Assembly: GCA_038030265.1 (NCBI GenBank)
Contig: CM075939.1
Location: 20,751,253 to 20,815,252 of the forward strand
Direction: 5' to 3'
Length of the DNA stretch: 64,000 nucleotides
Source of the DNA: Corythucha ciliata
Lineage: Eukaryota > Arthropoda > Insecta > Hemiptera > Tingidae
A program made the position numbers and the translations under genes. Shown here in pieces: positions 21,201 to 33,200 of the stretch; the first letter of the stretch is position 1; the number at the start of each line of letters is the position of its first letter. The notes under the pieces are model-generated. The model worked only from the letters and a program-made list of their open reading frames with translations, was not told the DNA's origin and ran no database searches.

Positions 21201-24200
21201 AGATCAAACCACGGAGTCAGAATTGGACCCCGATGACTATTTATCCTCAAAACCGGAACCAACCCATCGGAGACTGGATAAGGAGAAAAGCGAAGGCAAT
21301 CGTCTAGGTACATCGCCGATTTACCGCCATCAGCAGACGCCTCAATCACCACCAACGTCTGAGGTCATGACAGAAAGTCATCTTCGTCCTTTAAAAAAAG
21401 CGACGTGTAGTAAAAATAAATAATTCTTGCGCCCATTGCCGAAAAAGAAAATGTCAATGAAGCAACTGTGGACGAAAAGACGGAAAAAGACCCTGAGACA
21501 CCTGGGTGCTGGGATCACCAGAATCGAGGACGATTCCAAGTCGGATGGCCGAGAAGTGTTGGAATACACACCTGTCCTTCATTTTCAATCCCCTTTCCCA
21601 TCCCAATTACTATTGTTTTCCCCTCCCTTTTTTTTCCATATGAATTGAATTAGTTGTCGTTTTGTTTTTAATTGAGAAAGAAATATAAATATTTAGTGAA
21701 AAGAGTTTTCTTCAAGTTTCTAACAAGAGTATATGTACGAAAGAACGATTTTTTCGAGCACTCCTTGGTCAAGATATGACCCGGATGGCGTACGGTGGAT
21801 GGACATTCCAGAAATCACATATTATGTTGTTGTCCTTATAGACATGTTGAAAAGAACAAAGAAAAAAAATTGAGAATAGGGTGTATACATTTTTTCCTGA
21901 CCGAAGGTATATTTTCTCTGGATAGATATAGAAATAGATTTTCTCGGAAACGGTCAATAATCGGACCATGGTCCATATAGTCATTTTTGACCCACATGTG
22001 ATGTAGAATCACCCATTTCAATTATGCCCCGTTTTCCCGTTACACCCTGTATATTCTTAGCTTCGCCAATGCTGTCATTTCATGGATATATTTTCCAGGC
22101 TTTGGGCATTGTCAGCTAGCCCAAGTATTCCAGATTCCGGGGACCATTCGGACTTTTTTGCCGAACCACTAACAAATGGCCCGAAACTTGTGATTTTGCA
22201 CCGAATAAATGCCAAAAAACTAGAAATTTTACGTATTTTTAGTCCAGAATGATGTAATTTCGCGGCTATCCGTCAAGTTTTGGGTGTTTTAGGGGTCGGC
22301 TAGACTGGTCTTCACGCCCTACAAAAAATGGGCCGACGAACTTGCCATGTCGCGAAGGACCAGAGACCAGTAACTGTTTCTTATATTTTTAAAACTGATA
22401 ACTGACTTTTACTATGCTTGACTTGAAATTGTTTTAAAGGACGTCGATTTTTTTCTTATAAGAGTTTGTCCAAATTGACTTGATATTATGCATGAATAAG
22501 ATCCTTTACGAACTATAATTTCGGGGTATTGTAATGGGGGTATAATTTTTTTAAATGATGTAAGGATGGGTGTGTAACCGGCCCAAAAAACGAGATATTT
22601 GATTCGAGGTTGTCAAATGTCAACGCTTGTGAACAAGTTAATTATGGAATTTTCAAGTTGGGGTGATCATGTGAGGTGTGAACGAATAACAGACAGTATA
22701 TTGATCTCACTTGGGCCGGAATAACTCGCTGCCGTTGAGGTAAACTTTTATTATCAAATAATTTGTTATTAAGGTTCACGACAATAATTGGATGATTAGA
22801 AGTTTTTTGATTCACTTGGATCACTTTTCTCCAAATTCAACGAAAGAGTTCCGCTTGGTATAGGAGAAGTTGTTTCATCACGAATGGATTACCCCTATGA
22901 CTGTAGCCATTGGTGCTCGAGGCCAGTCTTTTCAATTTGATTTATTTCATTTTATTTACCTCGCAGTTTCAACCGCAAGATTATGGAATTTTATCTAGAT
23001 TAATAAGGGCCTCGAAACGTACCTGCGAGTAAAGTATACAAATTACGTTCACTTTGTGGATGGCAGAAGTTTGATCATGTTTCATTATGATTAGTTTGTT
23101 GCAGCCTAGCCCTGTTAAAATATAACAGACACCCTCGGAGACAGGAAAACTTGCTATTAAGTCGCTGTCCTCTTCTGGTAAATCATAATGAACAAAATGT
23201 CTTGTGAACAGCACCACTTTGCACGGTTTTCTTCGGTTCCCTTCCTAGCTTTTCACTCCGAAGAAGTCTAAAAAAGTGTAGGTGGGTAATTAATTAATAA
23301 TAAAGGAAAATATAAATTATATGGAGGAGGTTTCTGCCTTATTGTGAAGACTTCCTCGAAGTCCACGTTGATTATGGTCGTTAGCGTCCCATTTGTGCAC
23401 ATCGGGACGATATAATGGGTTTTACGTCTTTACAGTTGGCTTATAACCGATCAATGACACTTGAGCCCTCTCAGCACCGTTTCAACGATAAAATTGGTGG
23501 ACGGAGGCGGGGATAACCAAACGGTTTTTTTTTTCAAGTATCTCAAAACGGGGATAACCAAACGGTTTTTTTTCCCAAGTATCTCAAAACGGGGATAACG
23601 TCCTGCATGAGGTGATTCAATTTAACTGAACACTGTTTATCAATCACTGGATATCTCATGGAATAGCTATCTCTCGAATAACTTCACATTAACAAGGCAG
23701 AATAAGTGCCTTGTTAAACGCACCCTAAACGAAGTTAATTTGCAATGACCAACGAAGATGAAATATCGTCCTGTCCCTCCACATGAAGAGCACCTCCTCC
23801 AAATCTGCCTAAAAATCCTTAAAGAGATGCCGATTGGCACCTCCGTTGTGTTTATTTAACTCAAACTCAATACATTAACACTATTCCCTCCTTTACCTAT
23901 TCTTACAGTATATCGGAAACTGAGGTATGAAATAAAAAAAACAAGTAAATACATAACGTATGCGAGCACCTCCGCTCCTCTCAGACTATATGTATAGAAC
24001 CGCCGATATTGTACCGCCTTTATTGCCCATATTGATTTCATCACTTTTTTCTCTTTTTTTAACAAAACTACCAGAAGAAAGCGCTTTTCGAGCATGACCA
24101 CAGTATACATTGTTAAAGCCAACTAAATTTGCTACAATTAAAGCCCAGCCCGAGCATCCTGGGTCTGTTAGTTCAGGAAATACAACCAGTCAACAAAATA

Positions 24201-27200
24201 CTTAATCTCGCCAAAAAGCGAGATTTTATTGGTAGGGTAACTTTTCAAGACCCGTAGCACTCAAATACCGGTGATTCGTACTTGGTTAAAAAAAAATGAG
24301 AAGGGAGGTTGTACGTCCAAAATGCAACAAAAAATTGCCTATGTCCTAAGGTCAGATTTTGATTCCTAGCCGACATAATCAATTTGTTGTTTTTAGCACA
24401 TCACGGGTTTTCGCAACAAAAACAGGTGTAACATGGGAAGTAAGCGTCCTAGGTTAAATCCAACGACACCACTGAAAAGAGCACCCTTTTTTCTGTGTGA
24501 GTAAAGACATTTTGTCCAATGATAGTGAAAGATTCTTTGAGTAAACTGGGAAAATATCAGGATATTTTAAAAATGTCAGTTTTTGACAACTGTTCAAAGC
24601 TAGACTACATTAGCCATGGTGCTCCCAGCGCCGGGCAAATTCCTCTAAAACTGAGTGAAGTAACTTAGTTTAATACTTCATGCTTATTTTACTCTTGTCC
24701 TTCGCAATGTTTTGAGAAAAATCCATGGTTATACCAAAAAAAGAGGCAATTAAGCCCATTTTGAGTGCCTACAAGAAGATCAAGAGCCATTCCTAAAACT
24801 TTTTTTTTCAGCTTAATTCACTTTTACTACGCTAATCTATAAGGAAAGACAAATAAAAGTGGAATAAGCTGAAAAAAACATTCTTGGAATAGCTTTCGTA
24901 TCTTCTTTTAGGCACTCAAAATGGGCTTAAATACCTCATTTTTTGGTATAACAATGGATTTTTATCAAAACATTGCGAAGGGCAGGAGTAAAATAAGCAT
25001 GAAGTATTAAACTAAGTTACTTCACTCAGTTATAGAGGAATTTGCCCGGCGCTGGGAGCACCATGGCTAATGTAGTCTAGCTTTGAACAGCTGTCAAAAA
25101 CTGACATTTTTTAAAATATCCTGATATTTTCCCAGTTTACTCAAAGAATCTTTCACTATCATTGGACAAAACGTCTTTACTCACACAGAAAAAAGGGTGC
25201 TCTTTTCAGTGGTGTCGTTGGATTTAACCTAGGACGCTTACTTCCCATGTTACACCTGTTTTTGTTGCGAAAACCCGTGATGTGCTAAAAACAACAAATT
25301 GATTATCTCGGCTAGGAATCGAAATCTGACCTTAGGACATAGGCAATTTTTTGTTGCATTTTGGACGTACGACCTCCCCTCTCATTTTTTTTTGACCAAG
25401 TACGAATCACCAGTATTTGAGTGCTACGGGTCTTGAAAAGTTACCCTACCAATAAAATCTCGCTTTTTGGCGAGATTAAGTATTTTGTTGACTGGTTGTA
25501 TTTCCTGAACTAACAGACCCAGGATGCTCGGGCTGGCTTGTTTTCTTACAATATACAACCATTTGCGAATATTTCGCTCCTTTGTCCATACTTGGCTTCA
25601 AATTGAGTTGTAATAGACAGTGACGGAACAACACCTATCGGGGCCCGGGGCGGAAATCTCTCGGAGACCTTTTAGTCTCTAATTAAACTATAGGAATATT
25701 AGTTAGTAGCGTTGAAATACAAATTTTTCTCAATTTTAGCCGCGAAATTACCTCCGAAAACCGGCGTTTTCTCAATTTAAACTTCCAATGAGCGTTTTTT
25801 CTCAATTCTACTAGCATATTTTAATGCTATAATACTGCAAATCGTAGCTTTTTTCTCAATTTTATCCGCGAATTAGCTCATTTTCTCATTTTTAGCTGCG
25901 AATCGGCGCTTTTTATAAGCTCTTAGCTGTGAACTTGCCTCAAGAACCCACCAATTAGGTAGCGTTTGAGTGCTCTTTACCAATTTTATCCGCAAATTAC
26001 CATTTTATAAATTTAAGCCGTGCATTGGCGTTTTTTCAATTTTAAACACCAATTCGTGTTTTTCTCTATTTATTACCCGCGAATTAGCGCTTTTTCACAG
26101 TTTTAGCCGCTTGAATTAGTGCTTTTGTCTCAATATTATTCCCCATCGCAAGTAGTCTCAGAAATCCGCGAGTTGGTGTTCTCTCAATTTCAGCTGTGAA
26201 TTAGAATTTTTTACTCTCAATTTTTGCAGTGAACGAGCACATTTCTTAATTTTAGCTGCGAATTATAGCGCTTTTTCTCGGTTTTATCAGTAAAATTGCA
26301 ATTTTTCATGTCTTAGCTGTGAATTAGAGTTTTTCCTCCACTTTTAGACGCGAATTCGCGTTTTTCTCTGTTTCACGCCTCTGAATTAGCGCTTTTTCTC
26401 AATGTCAGTCCCAGCCCTGAGAATCCGTGAGTTGGCGTTTTCTCAATTTTAGGCGTGAATTCGCGCTTTTTCTCAATTTTTAAAGTTGCCAAATTGAAAC
26501 ACTTTATCACAATTTAGCTGCGAGTAGCGTGTTTTTCTATTTTTAAACACGAATTAATTCGCGTTGTTCTCTTTATTATCCGTAAAGAAGAATTTTTCTC
26601 AGTTTTGTCTCAATGTCAGCTGTGAACTTAAAGCCCTGTACACACGGAGACTTTTCTGTCCTGTCTTCTACTGTAGCTGGTGTTTAAAGTAGTTAAAAAC
26701 ATTAAAAGTAATGTTTTAGGTTTGTTTGGTTGAATGCTAGTTCAGGAAATTATTATTTCTTTTTTATTATGCCCATTTTGAAGCCCATGGAGGGGCTTAG
26801 TATGAAATTATTAGCACATATCTCTTAAGGCCGGTTCACAAGCTCTATGTTTTCGTTGTGTGGTGTCTATGCAACCTATCAAAATGCTTCATTTTTCGAG
26901 GGAATAAATTTGTTTGGTTGCGTAGACTCCACACAACGCAAACATAGAGCTTGTGAACGGGCCTTTAAGCCGCGTGTCCACTGAACGCGCATTGTTCGCA
27001 AACGTTTGCAAACGTTCGGAAACAATGTTCGCGAACATGGTTTGCAAACGTACAAATGTTTGTAAACAGTTTCATCAAAATGTTTGCGAATAGCATCTTT
27101 CCACATTCCACGCATGGCAACAAAAAACTTCAAGTTCGCACGAACTCGTATTGAATTTATCGCTTGTGATTTTGGGTTGCTTCCTTTATTCGAACATGGC

Positions 27201-30200
27201 ACCTTTATCAAAGTTTGCTATTTGTGCTGTTCCGGCATTAATTCAAACGGAACTTGAAAAGAAACGGCAATGAGGAGACACGGAATGTGGGTGTCATCAG
27301 TCCAATGAGCGAGAAACTCCAGTCAGGTTATAGCAGATTTAAGAACGGATGAAACCCGGCTCTTCGAGAATTTAAATCGGATGTCGCAGTCGAACTTCAA
27401 TATTTTATTGAACAAAGACACCAACTTTCCAGAAATCCTACAGTCCACCCGTGATACTAATAGATCGCTGGTCATCCATAATGTATAAGTAGTCTGAGAA
27501 GCGCAATTTATTAGCCCCACACTTATTTTACAGATGAGAAAAGAAATTACGTAAATTTATCAAGGCTGCCAGCCAGAAATCGTCCATTGCCATTGTGGGC
27601 TGACAGCTTTTGAAGGTTTTTTATTTTAGCAAGCTGGGAACACACATATGCGCTACTTGTCAAGTACCGAATGTTCGGCAAGTAACCAGCTATTTTGATT
27701 GATACTTATCTATTCACAAGGTCCTTGTCACACATGCGTGATTTGTCAAGTATACGCTATTCTCCTACGAAACGATCAACATTCGTGCTAGCACTCGTTA
27801 AAATGGATAACAAGCAGCCGTTCACACTGCAGCAGCTGTGGCCCAATGCCGGAGTTGGAGGTTATTTCGAGCACTTTGTATTGTATCGTATTTAAAGTTA
27901 TTTCGGACTTGTATTTAACAACAGTGACATGGTGCTTTATGTGTCGTGAGATGGTTCATTCAGTTTAGGATCAATTATCCAAGTACGGAATTGCTTATTC
28001 AAATTTCAGATTCAGTTTCAATAATTAGTGATGGGTTAAATAATAGTTAACTATTATGGATTAACTGTTAACGATAAAATAACTAATGAACAGTTAACCA
28101 CGATAAAAAGTAACTCCAGACAGACGGTCTTATCCGTATTCAGCTAAAAAAAAAAAAACCCTAGCGAATGAGACAAAGTTACAACACTATACATATTTCG
28201 GCTTAATCTCGCCCCAAATTTAGGGAAATTGACTGGCCACCGACCTAGGGTATATGCCCCAGGCCGACGCTCATATTCGTATACAGCTCCACTACATCTA
28301 TCAAATGTGACAAGTTTCATGACTATGTTCTTCCTGTTGAATGGGACTGTCGCCAGCTCTCGAAGCATTGGTTAATGAGATCCAATACGAGACAGTTGAT
28401 GAGTTCCAATCCTATACGAAGGTATTTTTGGGTAAAACTGTACAGTTTCTGTTCTTTGGCGAAGACGATGGGCCTCCGAAAAGCCTCCAGCCATGTCTGA
28501 TGGCTTCATTTCATACCAAAGGAGTTTCCCCGCATGAGAGAGCTTCTGTTAGTCTTCAATTTAAGAGTATTCTACGCGTCATGTCCATATTGACCGGCTG
28601 AGTTTTTGTTTCGACATACACAAACCCTAGATGCCACCGAGGTCAAAACCTCAAATTTATTTTAACTACTGGTACTTCCCCTCGCACAGGTACAGCTATG
28701 TACGGAAAAAGTGCCACTGCCCTCACATGTCATCAGATCTCGTCCAAATTTGGCATGGTGACACTCCTACACAAACCCTAGGTGCGGGGGAAAATACCAG
28801 TATAATTAAAATAAATTTGAGGTTTTGACCTCGGTGGCCCCTAGGGTTTGTGTAGAAGTGCCACCATGCCAAATTTAGTCGAGATCTGATGACATGAGGG
28901 GGCGGTGGCACTTTTTTTTGGTCAGCAGATTAGGAAGTCCCAACTCGAGATAAGAAGAAGGGACGCAAGAATCAATCAACGCAAAGAAAACTGAGATTCA
29001 TCGCAACTGTCGCACTTGACTCGTTAGTCGGTACTTGCACAACATCGACAAGAAGCGGAGCATCCCTGAGTACGAAAAGGAGCGAGTACCCACACCCACT
29101 ACTAGGAGTTCGGTGGGTAACGCATATAATGTGCTCACTAAAAGAAGCCTAACATATGTAAAGGCCTAGTCATACACATCAGTACTGGCCTGAAACTATC
29201 CGCCTTGTCAAGGAAAAGATCATGACTGCCGCTTTCCCTTCAGGTTCAAATGCAGCCGAATAGCATGAGCAGGGGTGTTCTTCAGCACTGCCCCTGATGG
29301 GAAAAGAGTTTTGCGCTCAAGTAGCGTGTTTCCAGTTGGCTCGCAACAACAAACACAAATTCGATGAATTGTAGAAAAACCGTCACAAGTGGATCAGCCC
29401 CGCGCACAAACAAACACTGTTTGCGAACAATGCGCGGCGCGCGTGAGTGTTTCCACTGCACGCGCATCATGTTCTCAAACGTTTGCAAACACTGTTCGCG
29501 AACTATGCGCGTTCAGTGGACACGTGGCTTTAAATCCCTCTGCTGAAGTGAAACAAAAAAACAAAATGCTTCGTTTGAACAAAGTTTGATGGTTTGAACA
29601 ATGAAATATGTTGCCATATGGGCAGACAAGTACTTGAGCAAGAAAAGTCCGACTTTTTCCCAGATTTGTTTCAAGACCAGAGAGGGGAGCGAGAGGGGGT
29701 CTATGGGTTCAGGGACGGGGAACTGAACAGATGATACCTCGACCCCCGTCCTTTCGCCCCTCGTCTTATTTTCTCTTCTTAATTCTGAATTTATTAAATT
29801 ACCTAATTAATTAAAATTGGGCCATTAATGTGCGTGGGGGAAATGAGATTTTTTTAAAGGGTCAAACAGTAAAAAAGTGCGTCGTGTGCCTCCCGCACAG
29901 AATATCGGGCAAAGAATGGGGGCCCAGATTGCCAAGGACGACGCTTGAGTCTTGGCTGCTATGCAGGGTACAGAGCTGTAATTGCTATCATGATAGGCAA
30001 AGCCTGCGGTATCTGATGGTCTCAAGGTTGGGATGGGTCTGGACCCTCAACCCCCTGGACCCCCAACTTGATCAGTCGTTGAAAGAGTCTTCATTGTTCA
30101 GTAATTAAGTATTATTGAACTTGACTCAATAAACTGTACATGCAAAGAAGCTGAGGTTCCAGTTTCGTCAAGTCGAATTTTATTATGTTCTGCGGAATGA

Positions 30201-33200
30201 ACACGAGGAGCTCGAACTTCAAGATTCCTTTGATAAATAGTGCGAATACTGTGATTCAAAGAAATCTTCAACATTCTCAGTCTGAGGATCCGGTCGATTC
30301 TTTATCCGGTGAGTAAAGCGAGGCAGCGAGGCTCCTTGGTTTCAACAGGTCGCGAGTTCAACAATACCTTGTTTCTTCAAACATTGTTTTAAACTCTCGA
30401 TTTGAGTTTCTTTTAACGGATTCATGAAAAATAATGCTTTCCCCGACTCTTTTTTCTGTTCTGAATCTTACGGTGGATGGGTGTGGCGACTGCCCCAACC
30501 ACCAACTTGTAGCCACCCATGCCTGCGTACATCACCAATTCGAAAGCCAATCAGTTCATACTGGCAGCGAGTGTAATTTACGGTGAGCTCTCTCATTGAA
30601 GAATAAGGCCGGTCGTCCACTGGAAGCGTTTTCAAGCGGAGCGACAACGAGCGTACATCTAAAAGGCTTGAATTGAATGCACTGTAGCTAAGCCTGCAGT
30701 GGACGATGTCGCATTCAATTCAAGGCTTTGGAATGTAGAGTCGTTGTAGCGCTCGAAAACGCTTCCAGTAGACGACCGGCCTAAGGGAAATGGCTACAAA
30801 TAAAGAACGCTTGCTGCGACGATGACACTCTATACTCCTCCGTCTATCATGATCAGGATTTGTGCTCGATATTATCCTAGCTCCGCCGTTGTAAAAGTGC
30901 TTAATAATCCCCCCCCCCCCAGCAAAAAACCTCTAAATCCGTCCCTGTTACCGTATGTGCATTATTGCGACAGAAATTGTTTATTTTCAAGCCCCGAAAG
31001 TTACTCCCATTTTTTATGTCCTGTCCTTTTGTTCACAGGCATAGAGATAAAAATGAATGGAGAAAGCTTGGGCTTGAAATTTGTTGACCGTAGTGAACCA
31101 CAAAGTAACCTCAAGTCAAGTTGTTTTTTATTTACACATGTCCACTTTGAATTTCTAGTTATGTTCTTTTTTCCTCTAGTATGTCTAGAAATTGTCACTG
31201 TGAGTTTTTAGATTGTTTCACAGGGCATTAATAACGTGAATAACCCCCAAATATACTCCGGAGAATCTTTATTTTAAACGGTCGACCATGCGCGAGTTGT
31301 TGGACTTCTTTTCCGGACATTTCAACGTGCGCAAGTAGCTCCAATCCTCTTCCGGGAATCGCGACAGAAGCCACCGGGAAATCCGTCACTCATGTTTTTT
31401 ATGGAATACGTCATGTTTCTGAGTTCGAGATAACTTGTTTTTTACTGATGTGTTGTGTATTTTTGATTATGTTTCTTCAGTGGTCGATTCTCTGATAGCA
31501 AAGAGAAATACAGGGCTAAGAAATCACGAACGTTTATTTCACATAATAATCGCTCGCAAGCAAGAAACAAACTAATTCAGAAACATTATATGTACCAGCA
31601 CTCCGAATGAGAAGACCCGTGGTTCGAGCACAGCGAGAACTGCATGAGTGTGGCGACTTTTGTTCGAGTCCTTGTTTCGCAGTCCTCAAAAGACAGAGCG
31701 GCTCTTTCTGAACTCGTGGCTGTCTCGCCCATGTAATATTTTTCCTAGTATGTTGATGGAACGCTATCAGGGCCACTTATTTTAGAAAATAAACACCAAA
31801 ATACACTTGAAAACACGGCTACGTGCCACGAACGATGACATTTACAATGAAATCGTATGAACATCAAGTCGTCCACGCTTTGAGAACGAGAGTGTTGACG
31901 AGTTTGATTTAGTTTTTACCGAACAATTTCCCCGAAATACCCCTTGTTCATTCTAACTGGGGCTCTTTTTTTGTAATTTTGCATGAGCATTTTTGTTGAT
32001 AACCTGACGATGTAGAGGTAATTTCAAGGTTCTGAAGGTGTACTTTGGCGGCCATATTTGTGACAACCCTTCTACCCACCCGCAGCGCATTCAGGCTTTC
32101 TCCAGTTATTTACCTCTATGTTCACAGGGCTGATGTAGACGCGTTATTTCTAAGCTGGGTTTCCATGGTAGGGAGAAAGGAGAGATTTTTCCAAATTTTC
32201 TCCGTTTTTTCTTGGGTTTTTCATAGAAACATATGGTTTTTATACTTTTTGACATCACGACAAACGAACATTCCTAAAAATCTTAAGAATTTCATGATAT
32301 GACAGAAAAGTCTCCGTGTGTACAGGGCTTAATGGGGGGGGGGGGTATTTCTTAAGTTTTAAAGCCGCATATTGTTGCGCTTAATCACCTTGTCCCTCTC
32401 CTTGTGTAGTTATGGCAACACAACTCTCTTACGGTATTTACTTTAAAACTCCACCCCTCTAATCCACTTGGGAGCTTATTTGATGGCTATTCTTTATCAG
32501 TAGTGATGAGCAATCCAGTTCTTTTACATATCGTTGGGTTTTAACTCCTCATTGATAAATGGATTTAGTGATTAGTGTGGCGCACTTCTACAGCATTCTC
32601 GCACAGCCAGTTTTGGTTTTCTAATATAATCATTTCATGTTTCTCAGATTACTGAATGGCAGGGACATCACTTATCAGTACCAAGTTATCAACTCGATGT
32701 ACAATCGTGCCAAAGTCATTTTGAAAAGAACAACGGACAAGGACAAAAGACAGAATTTGAGCGATGCCATAGACACTTTCGAAGAGTGGATCGACGACTA
32801 CAAGGAAAACTCGAGGCACAAAGAAAATTTTTCCTACCTCAACTTGGACATCGTCGAAGGTTACAAGTCACTTGCGGAAAAGTACGGCATCAAGGACTTT
32901 TCATTTTTGGAGGTTCGCACTTGCACATTCCCCCGCTCATTAAGACGCCTAATTTTTATTTATTTATTTTTTTCTGAGCAGGTGTACAATGAAGTGAACG
33001 GTGACCTCAAAAAACTTAGAGCAAAAAAAGTTGCCGGCAAAGAGACGACGTGGGATGTTGAAAGGAACAACCGATTGAAAGAGTTGTCGAAGCGAATCAA
33101 AGACGATTTACTGCTTCTGTACGAGACTGAGGACCCTTTTCGTGGGCTTCCTAGTAAGGAGCACACGGAAATGATTCTTAACGGCTACAGCGGTGACCCA

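Larger units (their letters stand above)
20206..21725 (+). mobile_element. Compact LTR retroelement (1.5 kb) carrying a single novel ORF
   Basis: Two direct repeats of 167 and 169 bp begin TGTTGGAATACAC and end TTTCTAACA, the TG...CA rule for LTRs. The unit is flanked by perfect 5-bp duplications AGAGT (20201-20205 and 21726-21730). The LTRs differ at three substitutions and one small T-run indel, so insertion was fairly recent. The host repeat at 515-765 shows the uninterrupted target. The internal region (20373-21556) is only 1184 bp and lacks protease, reverse transcriptase, RNase H and integrase, so the element is non-autonomous. A TGGGATGC motif 11 bp inside the 5' LTR could be a primer-binding site. 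The sequence before the 3' LTR (gccgagaag) is a weak polypurine tract. Sense orientation matches the host gene. Confidence 0.9.
26968..29529 (+). mobile_element. PIF/Harbinger element, ~2.56 kb, degenerate
   Basis: Ends are AGCCGCGTGTCCACTGAACG on the left and its near complement (cgttcagtggacacgtggct) on the right, flanked by TTA at 26965-26967 and 29530-29532. A 3-bp TTA duplication is characteristic of PIF/Harbinger. Sub-terminal sequence is rich in gttcgcaaacgtttgcaaac palindromes. A broken transposase start lies at 27196-27420. The interior 27700-29250 holds further repeats, including an interleaved inverted repeat (28616-28912) and a copy of the ~150-bp tandem-repeat family near 28200-28350. 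Confidence 0.82.

Noticed and set aside
26879..27211. A 110-codon minus-strand frame.
   Set aside because: It spans the ends of two transposable elements and reads inverted-repeat sequence; not a host gene.
28341..28601. An 86-codon plus-strand frame inside the Harbinger element.
   Set aside because: No motif, and its first part overlaps the ~150-bp tandem-repeat family unit.
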